64,000 bases of DNA from contig CP136068.1 of NCBI GenBank assembly GCA_032622095.1, positions 51,084,443 through 51,148,442 on the forward strand, given 5' to 3'. A program made the position numbers and the translations under genes. Under the pieces are notes generated by a model. The model ran no database searches. It was not told where the DNA came from and was given only the letters and a program-made list of their open reading frames with translations. Below, piece by piece: positions 26,301 through 41,300 of this stretch (position 1 is its first letter; the number at the start of each line of letters is the position of its first letter). Source of the stretch: Siphonodentalium dalli. Lineage: Eukaryota; Mollusca; Scaphopoda; Gadilida; Siphonodentaliidae.

Positions 26301-29300
26301 CAGACTCGTTAAAATCATTCCTGACGGAACCCAATTTAACCGTACAAAGTCGAAGCTGAGTAAATCTATTCCCGAATTAAGAACATGTTAATAGATGTAT
26401 GTAATATTTGGTGTTCAGAAACAACTAACTCACGTAGATACATTTGCAAAGAAGATAAACAAACCAATCAATCTTGTCATACTATGTGTCTGAAGACTCA
26501 CGTCCTCCAGATAAAACATATCTAACATATCTCCAATGGTTTCTGTCGAGATATTAGAACTTTGAGAACGAGCTTGTCGCCTTCTAACGCTGCCAATGTG
26601 TGCATAATGATGATATCTTTAATGCTCAAAACGTTAGCTCAATTTATAGCAATTTGAAATGTGTAGTTATGTCATAAATCTTGTTCTGATTAATTTTATG
26701 TATTAATAACAGTTTGGTTCCGATAAAAGTTTCCAATTTTGGCATAAAATATCGTCATAATCATATGTTTTTATTAAAATATGTGTGACTTTTCAACTGC
26801 TTCAACGTAAATGCTTGTATAAGAAAGTCCAGCAGAATGTTCCATGGAATGGTGGCTTTTGGAGTGGAACATACTTACTCCAATTAAATAACCACACAAC
26901 TTGGTGCCAGCCTCGTTATGAAGTGCTGTTATAATGCTATACATGTGTTTACTACAGGCACAAATGGCCTTCGTTATGGGTTATAATTTAGAAGTAACAG
27001 TTACCAAATTATGAAAAATTCACCAAGAATATAGTAATGGTATGGAGTAATGATAGTATGGATGCGGTATATATGCCGAGTTCATATATAGCACATAAAG
27101 AGTGAGCGATAAGAAAAACACTCAACATCGTGACAATTTGTTGATAGGAGAGTTTCACGGTGACCCATTCAACACCGAAATCTTGATTGGCGAGGATTAG
27201 CGAGCGCTATACCAGTATTTTGTAAACAACTTAGTGGCAATTTAAACCAAATGTCATTAGTTGTGTCTTCTCGGTGTTGAGTGTTTTGCTTATCGGATAC
27301 TCTTTACGTACTGTACTGTAACATAGCATGGCTTTTGTTTACATAACACAGCGTCCGAACTTGGCAATGGCATACTATTCACGTGATATTTATGAACGGT
27401 ATATAAGAACAAAGTCTCTCTATATTTGAATATTCTTTCTTTTTAGGACGTTTTTAACTGATGTGACTATTTAACAGCAATACCCACTGCGAATGCCATC
27501 CGTATCTTTAATTATATATTTCAGTTTTGTCTTGAGCGACATATTATTGACCTCGGTTGATATCACTCCAAACTCGGCTGATAACCCACTAAACTCGGTT
27601 GATAACCCACTAAACCCGGCTGATAACCCACTAAACTCGGCTGATAACACACCAAACTCGGCTGTTATCAGTTGTGACGTAACCACGCGAAGTATATAGT
27701 TTACCTCCAACGTAACAGCCATGTGGGGATGTTGTCAGAGATATTCCGATATAACGAGAATTTCTAAACTGACTTGAAGTCACATTGGAATGGAGTTTAA
27801 TGGTATTACCACTTAGTTGATTTAATTAATATCGAGGTTATTACTTGATTAGTTGGATATTGGCTAAGATATATCAGCCCTATATATTTCAGGCTGATAA
27901 GACGTTACATCTATATCGGGCTGATATAACCAAGAAATAACCTCTATTTTGTTAGCGGTGGTGTTGACGATGAAAGGTGACGCTCGCTGATTAGAAAAAA
28001 AGATATTTCGAGATCATTGGCACATGCCGATGTTTCGATGAGAAGCCATTAACGGCATGGAACATTCAAGAACATAAATATTATAAATTATAATATATAC
28101 GTATAGTTCAAGAGGGTTATAGACTCATACTGACTTTTGATTGGAGAGATTAGTTTCACCAATTACCCTGCAAGCGAACTATCGCCCGAGTTATAGTCTT
28201 CGAACTATCACACGCCTGCTGACATCACGGTTGGCCGAAGGCGAGATTTGGAGGAAGTGAACTCTGTGTTATATATCGTCGTCGAACTATTACCCGCCTG
28301 CTGACGAGAGGCGAGAATTATGTATATATATAATAACACACTATCTATTAATTGCCTTGTGTGGATATCGGGAGTTATTTTCCCTATGATGTCTTCTGGT
28401 GAGCAAACAGGAATATTGGCCGAGGTCACAATTGACCTCTTATTGTGGCCTCGATCAATAGTCCTGCTTAATTGCTGTTCAAAAGACACCAAATCGAGGA
28501 AATAGTTTCGCTATTCCACACATAACAAGGTAGTCAATAGGGGTATACTATTTCCCCGAATTGGTGTCTTTTGAACAGCATGCAGGACTATTGACCGAGG
28601 CCTAAAATACCATAGACACCTTGCGCCAGATTCATGACAATTCTGGCATCGAGCCAGAATTGTGACGTCAGCAGCCAGGTACGTAATAGTTCGAAGACTA
28701 TACCCCGATCGATAGTTCGCTCGACGGACAGTGGTCAAAACTACTCTCTGACCGCGCTTCGTCCAATCAAAAGACAGTATGACCCTCTGTGAACTCAACT
28801 TATATAACCATTTTCGCTGTTTCCACCGCAATGCAGGCAATATGTGTATACTATTTCAATGACTATAGACGGTGTAGTGCAACCATAGTTTCAAACTTTG
28901 GCCATCTATATGAGCTCAAATGCATCATATCAATAGTGCCTGATCTTATTCCTATTTGCCACATACCCCGAAAATAACAAATTCATAACAACGGCACTTT
29001 TCATCGTACACCATTTCCAATTGGTTTTCCAGTAGTAAATAATCTTGACCAGTTTCTTAAAAGCTTTCTTCCCAAAGTTCCCTTCAAACCTGGTCCACAC
29101 CATTTAAGGAACGGTGATTTCGAATTAGGAATTGTCTTTCTGACGATTTAAAGCCGCAGATGTGGAAAGCACTCGAGCGCTATGCGATATTAAGCTCGAT
29201 GGCTATCGAACTGTGGCAATAATGCAACATATCTCCCTTAGTGTGATTATAGTTTGGTTTGTTGAATACTTTACTAAAGGCCCACTTAATGTTCGGTTCG

Positions 29301-32300
29301 AACCCCCTGATCACATATATAAAATATATGCCATATAATATGCCAATTGAAAGAGGAAGCTCCAAACATTTTATTATCAACTTATCCGGTGTAATAAATT
29401 GTGAACATGTTGTTTTTGTTGAGTTACCAATGTGTTTTTTGTGCTTAAGTTTCGTCTGTTTTTGTTGTGCACAGTGTATTATTTTCACTGGAGGGGAATA
29501 ACTCTATATTTTAAAGATAGGGTTATTCCCCTTCCATTGAAAATATTTTTAGTTTGAATTCTGTTGCATTCTGTGAGCCAAAAACGAGGGGGTCTTTTTA
29601 TCTTCTGAGACACAGACGTTTTAAATGGTTATGAATTATATTATTTTAATCATAATTTATGGCAAAGATTGTTATTAAAAACGTATACCAAGGCATTATA
29701 AAAAAAATAATCGGTGACTCGAACATTAAGTGGATCTTTAACTTGAAGCATGAATTTGTCTCGCAGTAATGTCAAAAAACTGTTGTTGGTGCTTTCGGTT
29801 GGATTAATGCAGCAAGCAGATTGAATTTATGTTATCATCGACATCATAAGATCGCTAACAGTCCATGCATGAGTGCACTTAAGCCACATCCATATGTTTG
29901 CACCAATTGTATGCAATGTTTGCATGAATATATTTCACCACTGTACACATGTATCTATTGAACCCCAAGATAGACGTAGTGTTATCTTTAGTTCATATAC
30001 AATTTCACGTTGTCTTGAAGAAAGTTAATAGCTTATATTTAAGGTTTTATTCCCATCACGCTCTCCTGAAAGTATGCACAATTGGACTGGCAAATTATTT
30101 CTTTATATATCTTTATATTTCTCCATATAATGAAAATTTATCAAATACAACCACGAACATTTAACATATATACAAATATAATACAAGACTGTGCACACAC
30201 GAAGTATAACTATGTCATATATACAGGCGAATAAGAAGTAGAAAGTATCTGTCAGAAATTCTACACTTCTTTTAGAAACTGTTTGGGAAACCCTAAAATC
30301 ACTTAGAGAAAAACACAAACTAAAAGTTGTGGTTTATAAAATGGTTTACGACCAGATACCGACTTATCTTAGAGCACAAGTACTGCCTACTCATACGGAC
30401 CAATATCTAGACTTGAAACTAGACAATACAATAACTTCATATAATACCTCGTTTTGACTTTGGATATCACAGAAGATCATTTCTTCCACCAACAACGGCC
30501 CTATATATGGAATAATCTTGACACAAGCATTATTAATATGGATTACCCGTCAGTATTTAAGAGTTACCACGACCTGAATATGAAGAAGACCCACAAATGG
30601 TTTTGCTATGCGTATACCCTTAAAGCCCAAATAATGCACGACCGACCTTATTTTAACTTTGTCTCCGATCAACCAAAGTGTGTCTGTGGTGAAATTGAGG
30701 ACACGGAACACTATTTATTTGGATGTGTTAGATATCATTTGTCAACGCCTCTCACTCTTATCCTCTCCAGTCTGTGTAATGTTTCAACTGAGACACTCTT
30801 GTCTGGATTCACTAACATTTCACTGGAAGACAACTTTAACATGTTCACAGAAGTCCAAATATTTATCAAACGTTTAAAGTGATATCACCAACCTATTCTC
30901 CACCGAGGCACACGTGAAAAGTCACACACAGCATGACTTTTGTAGTTACATAGCACAGGTTCTAGAATGTGATAAGTGTGTGAAGCCAGTTCTCACTGAT
31001 ATCGCATATATCTATACTATTTCGTATAATTTCATGTATCATGTTATTCAGATAAGCCCCTGTTAATGAGTCTGATGAGGTAATACATGTACAATTCCAA
31101 GTGGCGATTGATTCATGAGCGTAAGACATATCTGCTACAACAGCTAATACACTTACAATAACTTTAAAGCTTTAAAATTTGTTACACTGGAATTGTCGCT
31201 TGACAAAATCAACTTGAGATAACCACAAGCGACAGTGTACATCACAAGGCCAGAAACGTCCATCGGTTACGTTCGTGATATCATCATCGTGAATGTTTAT
31301 TCATCGGTTACGTTCGTGATATCATCATCGTGAATGTTTATTCATCGGTTACGGTCGTGATATCATCATCGTGAATGTTTATTCATCGGTTACGGTCGTG
31401 ATATCATCATCGTGAATGTTTATTCTGGCAGATATGGTTTGCTCCTTCTTACTTGTCATCATGCGTAGAATAGAAAATCGAACTCCAGAGATAGTCTTCA
31501 ATAGCATAGTCAGTGACATCGTCCATCAAATACATACGAATACGCGAATAGCGTTTATCGGCGTATTACACTGTCACCGTTTATTGTCATTTGTTGTCGT
31601 TACTCCAGGTTGAGGCGCGAATTGTTGTTTGGTGGCTAGCCTCGGGTGCTCGAATAGCACAAAAAAAGTCTATTCCCGCACCCCTCATCTATCGCTTTAG
31701 TAAACAACAGCATCGTTACGGCGTGGAAAAATACGCCCGTACTAATTTAAACCAAAACAATTGGCGGACAGAAGCCAAATTCGAACTTGCCCTGTATTTT
31801 GGTCCAGTAAACACACATACCAAAGTTCATTCTATTCAGTTGAGATCCGGAAACGATCACGACCAGAAGGACGGACCAATACGCATGTAACATAATATAT
31901 CCCGCATGTAACATAATATATCCCGCATGTAACATAATATATCCCGCATGTAACATAATATATCCCGCATGTAACATAATATATCCCGTTGTTTAAAACG
32001 GGCGTATAAACATTAAACAAGTGCACAAGTAATAACAATTTGATATTTCATTTGTTTACCTTTTGTTTTGTTTTTTTTATCTTTGGAGGTGATTTTCTGG
32101 CAGAGGGTGGAGTGGTGTTCTCTACCGATTTGTCTCGTTCAACTAAGTATTGTTCTGCTAGCCGGCCGTCTGGTGCTTTTGCTGTTGCCGATGTCTCCGG
32201 TCCGTGGTATTCCGGGGTCTCTGTGACATCGAAAAAGCTGGTCTCATGGTGGTATTCCGGGGAGTTGGGGACATCGAAGGAGCTGGTCTCATGGTGGTAT

Positions 32301-35300
32301 TCCGGGGTCTTGGGGACATCGAGGGAGCTGAACTCATTGTGGTATTCCGGGGTCTTGGGGACATCGAGGGAGCTGATCTCATGGTGGTATTCCGGGGTCT
32401 TGGGGACATCGAGGGAGCTGGTCTCATTGTGGTATTCAGGGGTCTTGGTGACATAGAAGGAGCTGGTCTCATGGTGGTATTCCGGGGTCTTGGTGGCATA
32501 GAAGGAGCTGGTCTCATTGTGGTATTCCGGAGTCTTGGGGACATGAAGGAGCTGGTTTCATGGTGGTATTCCGGGGTCTTGGGGACATAAAAGGAGCTGG
32601 TCTCATGGTGGTAATCCGGAGTCTTGGGGACATGGAAGGAGCTGGTCTCATGGTGGTATTCCGGGGTCTTGGGGACATCGAGGGAGCTGGTATCATGGTG
32701 GTATTCCGGGCTCTTGGGGACATGGAAGGAGCTGGTCTCTGGTGGTATTCCGGGGTCTTGGGGACATCGAGGGAGCTGGTCTCATGGTGGTATTCCGGCG
32801 TCTTGAGGAAATCGAGGGAGCTGATCTCATGGTGGTATTCCGGGGTCTTTGGAACATCGAGGGAGCTGATCTCATGGTGGTATTCTGGGGTCTTGGGGAC
32901 ATCGAGGGAGCTGATCTCATTGTGGTATTCCGGGGTCTTGTGGACATCGAGGGAGCTGGTCTCATTGTGGTATTCCGGAGTCTTGGGGACATCGATGGAG
33001 CTGGTCTCATTGTGGTATTCCGGGGTCTTGGATACATCGAGGGAGCTGATCTCATGGTGGTATTCCGGGGTCTTGGGGACATCGAAGAAGCTGGTCTCGG
33101 GTGGTTTTCCGGGGTCTTGGGGACATCGAGGGAGCTGATCTCATGGCGAATCTGTTTACTTTATAGGGCGGATGTTTATTTTGTAACATCATGGGACAAA
33201 TTTGTCCCGGGATTTTGGAACTTTAATATAAAACTCGGCTGTCCATCCTTTTATTGATATATACAGTGTAGAGGCACACTCCCGCCGATGTGGTCATACA
33301 ATATAGATACAGTTGTTACATTTTAATTCATATTTACACAGGAGACTTGCATTGCCGAACCTACTTACAGTATACATTTCGTAGACGAGGAACGAATGCG
33401 GTTAATCAACCTGTTTATTTATAGGGGAACAAACTTGTTTATTTTATAGGGTGGATGTCTATTTCTGTACATCATGGGACGCTATACACGAATGGCGGTA
33501 ACCAACATGTTTATTTTATTGGGTGGATGTCTATTTCAGTACATCATGGGACGCTATACACGAATGGCGGTAACCAACATGTTTATTTTATTGGGTGGAT
33601 GTCTATTTCTGTACATCATGGGACGCTATACACGAATGCGATTATAATCGACCCGTTTAATTTATAGGGTGGATGTTTGTTCCTTTACATCATGGGACGC
33701 TACGCACGAACGACCAACTTCTTCTGGATGTTCTGTGAAGGATTCTATCTACATCGATTAATGGTCCATGCATTCAGCGTTCCGAAATCTCTAGTGGCAT
33801 ATTACTTATTCGGGTGGGGTAAGTACTATCATATTATTATACTAGTATTTTGATCGTGGATATACTTGTACGTTATAAACATGTATAGTTGTAAACTTTC
33901 ATATATACGTCCCACTTACGTTGACGTGATATTTAAATGTACTTAATCCAACCAGACGCTCTTAAATTACTATTGCTTTGGTTTCGGGGGTAAACAATAT
34001 TTGATTCGAGTCGAGGAACCTACCCATCAAAGCTCAGAGTGATCATATATCGATTTTTTTAATTTGTTATTTCAATTGTTTGTCGGCTCGAAACACGTGT
34101 TCAAACGGACGGTCTTGCAGATAAAGATGGTTAACTCTGAAATCAAGTGGTTATTATTACCACTTGATTTTAGAGTTATACGTCTTTATATACAAGACCG
34201 ACCGTTTGACCTCGTGGTTCTGGCCCACAAACAATTGAAATAACAAATTTCAAAAATCGATATCTGATCAATCCGAGCTTTGATGGGTAGGTTCCTCGAC
34301 TCGAATCAAATATTGTTTACCTCCGAAGCTAAAGAAATAGTAATTTAGGAGTGTCTGATCGGATTGAGTACCTTTAATCTCCAAGCTTCAAATTAAACAT
34401 TAGACTTGTCATGTTAATGCGATCAATAGTATTGTCTCTCCCGAACGTTATAGACAGGGAGATGGTTCTCTGTTGGCGGCGCCTTGAAGTTTCCGACTGC
34501 ACCCTAACCAGCCCAAACCCCCTACCATTGTGTTGGAATTTTTAAACGTGTACATCAAGCTCCAAAATAATTGACATTTCAGTCCAATATTTTGACCGAA
34601 GACACAAAATGTTGTCTAAAAATTAAAAAATTCCGACTGGTTGTGGTTTGGAAAATCAAACAACACATTCAACCTATATTGGTGTGAAACTTCCAACTGA
34701 TGTTTTAGCATTTTCTCAGAAGAATTCGACAACATCTTAAATTAATTGAATTTTTTGCAAATATCTGTTTATGATCAAAAACATACCACCTAATTCTGGG
34801 CCATGGAGAATCTCCACATGATATTCAACAGAAATGTGTCCCGTTTACTAAATACAAATTCAGTTCACTGCATAGATTTCTGAGAGGCCGAAACAACTGA
34901 TACCTTAGAGCGCCGCTTCAAAGTCGTTTTCGTTCGTTCATTTCAAATTATTGCTGGGTTAATAGGGAGGTTTCGCAAAATGTCATAACACGCTGTTAAC
35001 GGCTATAAATCAAAATAACACACAGTTAACGGTTAGAAATGACAATAATACTCTGTTAACGGCTATAAATCACAATAATACGCTGTTAACGGCTACAATT
35101 CACAGTAATACGATGTTAATGTCTATAATTCACCATAATACGCTGTTAACGGCTATATTTCACAATAATACGCTGTTAACGGCTATAAATCACAATAATA
35201 CGCTGTTAACGGCTATAATTCACAATAATACGCTGTTAACGGCTATATTTCACAATAATACGCTGTTAACGGCTATAATTCACAACAATACGCTGTTAAC

Positions 35301-38300
35301 GGCTATAATTCACAATAATACGCTGTTAATTATAACGGCTATATTTCACAATAATACGCTGCTAACGGCTCTAAATCACAATAATACGCTGTTAACGGCT
35401 ATAATTCACAATAATACGTCTTTAACGGCTATAATTCACAATAATACGTCTTTAACGGCTATAATTCACAATAATACGCCTTTACCGGCTATAATTTACA
35501 ATAATACGCCTTTAACGACTATAAATCACATAATACGCCGTTAACGGCTATAAATCACAATAATACGCCTTTAACGCCTTTAATTCACAATAATACGCCT
35601 TTAACGCCTATAATTCACAATAATACGCTGTTAATGGCTATAAATCACAATAATACGCTGTTAACGCCTATAAATCACAATAATACGCCTTTAACGGTTA
35701 TAATTCACAATAATATGCTGTTAACGGCTATAATTCACAATAATACGCTGTTAACGGCTATTATTCACAATAATACGCTGTTAACGGCTATATTTCACAA
35801 TAATACGCTGTTAACGGCTCTAAATCACAATAATATGCTGTTAACGGCTATAATTCACAATAATACGTCTTTAACGGCTATAATTCATAATAATACGCCT
35901 TTAACGGCTATAATTTACAATAATACGCCTTTAACGGCTATAAATCACAATAATACGCCGTTAACGGCTATAAATCACAATAATACGCCTTTAATTCACA
36001 ATAATACGCCTTTAACGCCTATAATTCACAATAATACGTTGTTAACGGCTATAAATCACAATAATACGCTGTTAACGCCTATAAATCACAATAATACTCC
36101 TTTAACGGCTATAAATCACAATAATACGCCGTTAACGGCTATAAATCACAATAATACGCCTTTAACGCTTTAATTCAGAATAATACGCTTTAACGCCTAT
36201 AATAATTCGCTGTTAACGGCTATATTTCACAATATTACGCTGTTAACGGCTCTAAATCACAATAATACGCTGTTAACGCTTATAAATCACAACGATACGT
36301 CTTTAACGGCTATAATTCACAATAATACGCCTTTAACGGCTATAAGTCACAATAATTCGCTGTTAACGGCTATAATTCACAATAATACGCCTTTAACGGC
36401 TATAAATCACAATAATACAACTTTAACGCCTTTAATTCACAATAATACACCTTTAACGCCTATAATTCACAATAATACGCTGTTAACGGCTATAAATCAC
36501 AATAATACGCTGTTAACGCCTATAAATCACAATAATACGCCTTTAACGGTTATAATTCACAATAATATGCTGTTAACGGCTATAATTCACAATAATACGC
36601 TGTTAACGGCTATTATTCACAATAATACGCTGTTAACGGCTATATTTCACAATAATACGCTGTTAACGGCTCTAAATCACAATAATACGATGTTAACGGC
36701 TATAATTCACAATAATACGTCTTTAACGGCTATAATTCACAATAATACGCCTTTAACGGCTATAATTTACAATAATACGCCTTTAACGGCTATAAATCAC
36801 AATAATATGCCGTTAACGGCTATAAATCACAATAATACGCCTTTAACGCCTTTAATTCACAATAATACGCCTTTAACGCCTATAATTCACAATAATACGT
36901 TAATTGTTAACGGCTATAAATCACAATAATACGCTGTTAACGCCTATAAATCACAATAATACGCCTTTAACGGCTATAAATCACAATAATACGCCGTTAA
37001 CGGCTATAAATCACAATAATACGCCTTTAACGCTTTAATTCAGAATAATACGCTTTAACGCATATAATAATTCGCTGTTAACGGCTATATTTCACAATAA
37101 TACGCTGTTAACGGCTCTAAATCACAATGATACGCTGTTAACGCCTATAAATCACAATGATACGTCTTTAACGGCTATAATTCACAATAATACGCCTTTA
37201 ACGGCTATAAGTCACAATAATTCGCTGTTAACGGCTATAATTCACAATAATACGCCTTAACGGCTATAATTCACAATAATACGCTGTTAACGGCTCTAAA
37301 TCACAATAGCATGAATTTAACGGTTAGAAATCACAATGGCACACTTTTAACGGATATATAAATCACAATAAAACGCAATTAATATATTGAGCAAGGAGTT
37401 GAATCTAACAAACAATTAAAAAATTAAATTTTTATTCCAAATCGAAATATTTAAACGATCAACATGTGCGCGAACCTCACATAGGGGCCACCGCCGATTA
37501 AAGGTTCTGTGTAAGATCAAAATATGTGCGAAGCGCACAAACAGAACTAGTCTGGTCGTTGAGACTCGATTTTAAGGTGAACCTAGAACAAATTGTTGAC
37601 AAGCTGTTTTTGGTGTCATCCGCTGAAATCCGCTTTGGGGAAAAATTTCTACTGCTCTTAGAATTATGGTCGTATTTATGGCTTTTTGTGTAAATTTTTC
37701 TGTTCCTTATTTGTCCAGTCAACCTGATGGAAAGAAACATCCAACAGTGAACAAATTGCTATGCATTGTCTTTTGGTGTCTTTGAATGTGACTATACCCA
37801 CGTAATAACATAACCAAAATCCCCATGAATCCCAGGGTGGGAAAGTCGTATTTTTTTGGTCAAAAGTCAGGAATATGTAAACAAAAAATGGTGAAAATTT
37901 TAATTTTCTGGTTGAGACTCGGATATTAAGATGAACCTATATTAAATTGGTAACAAGCTGTTTTTAAGATATTTTGTCGGGCAGAATCTTGGGAACAGTA
38001 TATCCAAAATTCGCTTTGGGGAATATTTTCTACATATCTTTGAAATAGGATCATATTTATGGTTTTTGTGTCAATTTTGCAGTTCCATATTAGTCCAGTC
38101 AAATTGATGGGAAGAAACGCCCAACCGTGAACAAATTTGTTATGCAAATGACTTTTGGTGTTTTTGAGTGTGACTATACTCATATAATAACATATCCAAA
38201 ATCCCCATGAATTTCAGACTGGGAAAGTCGTCATTTTTGAGTCAAACGACTGTAATATGTAAAAACAATGGTGAAAATTGGAATTTTGTTGATAAACAAA

Positions 38301-41300
38301 TCTGCCAACCATAAAGGCTCAGTCGAGTTCCCTGACTGCCAAATGTGACCAAATAATAGCATATCCAAAATGTCCATGCGTTTCATGAAGGGAAAGTCGT
38401 TAATTTGGGATAAAAATGAAGAAAACATGCAAGCAAATGGTGAAAATTGGATTTAATACTAATATTTCATAGATTTTGCGCACAAACAATCTAGATATTT
38501 ATACAATAGATAGTCTAGCCCATAGGGACTTCATGGTAATCCAACAAATAACAACGTAACACCTGTTCCGCATTTCCTACATGACAAACTATAAACCAGA
38601 TTTTTAGTTTTACAATTAACACTATGCCTAACAGTATACGACTTTGTATATTTGTCTATATTGCTGAAACAGAACGCACATTAGGGGAGCGGATGACAGA
38701 ACATATCCGGGATATTGACAATATTGAGAAGCCTGTTTATTCTCATTTCAATTCAAATGGACATTGTGCCCGTGACCTAATGTTTTCCGTTCTGGACATG
38801 GTGAATGGTGGACTTCAGTTGCGCCTTGTGAAGGAAGAGGCCTGGATCAGGCGTTTGGACACGCGGATTCCGAATGGACGGAATTTGCAATCCAATTCAC
38901 GACACAGGTGAAAGCAACGTCATATAATTACGTCATCGTCGATCGAGGCACAAACGTTGAAGAAAGGGTGTGACTATTGAACGGACTTGTTAAATTGGAG
39001 TCAAAATTAATATTGATTGTACCTGTATAACTTGTTTTGGCTGAAGAAGGCCATGTGGCCGAAAATTTTCAATGAGAGTGTTACGTTGTTATTTGTTAGA
39101 TATTTATATTTTTAGTTTTTTGAAACACCCTTGTATAATGTTACGCTTATGAATGCGCAAATTAGCGCCATAAGGGAGAAGAGACCAAGATCTAGATTGA
39201 ACACAATTGACAACGTGTGATGGAACTTTATGTGAAATCAATTAAACCACGTGCTACTGCAACAGAAACCAAAACGCGAATGATTCATATAATAAAATCG
39301 GTCATACATATCAGACACTCTTAAAGCACGTTCACAGTAAGCACAGTCATATAACTTTAACACACACTGGCGCAACCCCTTTTTCTCTTATCTTCTCTCT
39401 CTCTCTACATAGTTACCTTTATCAAAGACACAACAATCATACATACACACAGATACTGGCGTGACCCGTTCTCTCACCTATCTGCAAACACATACAATTA
39501 ACAAACACTGGTATAGTCACATATATAAGATAATATCAAAGTGCTTCAGTCACACAATATTAATACACCCTGGTTCAACCATCTTTTCTCTTCTCTCTCT
39601 CTCCTTTAAAATATTATAGTATAATTAACAAAACTATAAAAAAATCAAAACATAAATTCTTGCAGCTTCTTGCAAAATGTCATTCCGATACCAATATAAC
39701 AGCAGTACCCGGTATCCGTAAAACAATATCAGAGAATGACCAATGTCCAAGTGGTGGTGTATGAACAGAATGGCAAGGCATACATGCAAATAGCTTGAAT
39801 GTTTTTATCATTCATGAACTGAGTCACTTTCTATGTGGTACTGCAAACTCAGAATTGTAAACTTATACCGTACATGATTACATGAATATGGCACAGTTCT
39901 GTCAGAGTGAAGGCGGACCAGGTCCTTTGAACAAACACCCATCTCTCAACTGATAGTGTGACCTCTGATTAGAACAGACCCGAATGCCTGATACCGTTGA
40001 GGTACTAGTATTCATACATGTAGGAGGGCCAGGTCCTGTAACAGATAACATGCCCCAGCAGAACAATGAGTTGCGGTGTTGACTATGGTTCTGCGGTATG
40101 CTGGGGTGAACAGGGTGAAGGGAGTTTTCAGGAACTGTGATACAAGTCAGTTTATCTGAAAAATCCAACGCATTATGAGAGTAAAAACTCTTATCGAATC
40201 GCAAGTTCTCATTCTCATGGACTGCAACCGGTGAACCATTCTCTACAATCTGAACAGTTGTTTCATTCAGCATACCAGAATCACTGTGCTGACTGGTGTG
40301 GGACAGATCAGATACTTGTATAGGATAAGATGGGAGTTCCTTGTCACTGATAATACATGTACCGATATGTGTGTCGTCGACTGAATTATCGACAAATCTC
40401 TCACTGCTTGATGAAGATACCGTACTGGAGGGTTGAATATGGTTAGGTAGTGGAAATTCCTTTCCACGAACGAGTTCCAGATCACTGGCACTATATGCAT
40501 CCTTTTTTGTGGGATCGGATATTACCGTGCATAACTTATCAGTTGACTGACTACCACAAATAACATTGCTGGTACAGGTAATCAAATCTTGTGCCTGCAG
40601 ATTATCTGAAACTTCCATATGACTCCTGGTACCATTTTCTGTTTGTGTCCTATAATTTGCAGAAACCGGTATTTTAATATCAGTTGAGTCCCAGTGTTGT
40701 AAATCCGTATTCTTGTGTAGGGCTTCAGAATTAGTAGCGTGAATGAAGTGAGTTGTCGACGAGACTGGAGTTGTAATGTCCATGTCAGAATCTAAAGTTG
40801 AATAACAATACTGCAAATCGTCTCCAATTAAAATTTGTGATTTTCGTGGCCGAATTGTTATATCGCTGTCCATCATGAAATTCAGACCACCTTCAATGTC
40901 GACATGTACCGGTAGCTCCATTACAACATATCCATTAATGGGGATAATATGCCCTTGAATAGTTAGATCGACAGATGCAAGTCCTAATATTCGATGACTG
41001 CTGTTGAGAATTTTCTGGTCATGTGAGACAGGTGTTATAGATAGTCCAAAACATTGAATGAACTTTTGACTGATGAATGTATGTTCTTGGCGCGACATCA
41101 GATTGACACGCACCTGCTGTGTATCAAGTGACAGAATAAGATGAGGTAAAACTGCCATTGTGTCAGGATACAGAAAACACGGGTTTTGAATGGTGTCACA
41201 GTTCTCGACACACGCTTTGACGAAGGACGTTCCCGACGGTCAAATTGCCGCGAATCAAGGCGATTTCATTCTAGACCTGCACCGTTGGCAAGCTGATCTC

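Noticed and set aside
35113-36929. Plus-strand frames of 120-179 codons with LTAIIHNNT repeats
   Set aside because: Periodic artefact of the 30-bp array; no signal peptide, splice sites or relatives recognised.
39040-39070. Hammerhead ribozyme in the Penelope-like tail (CTGAAGA … GGCCATGTGGCC … GAAA)
   Set aside because: Core pieces CUGANGA and GAAA flank a stem, but an extra A breaks the stem-II junction and I could not fit stems I and III. A covariance-model search would decide it.
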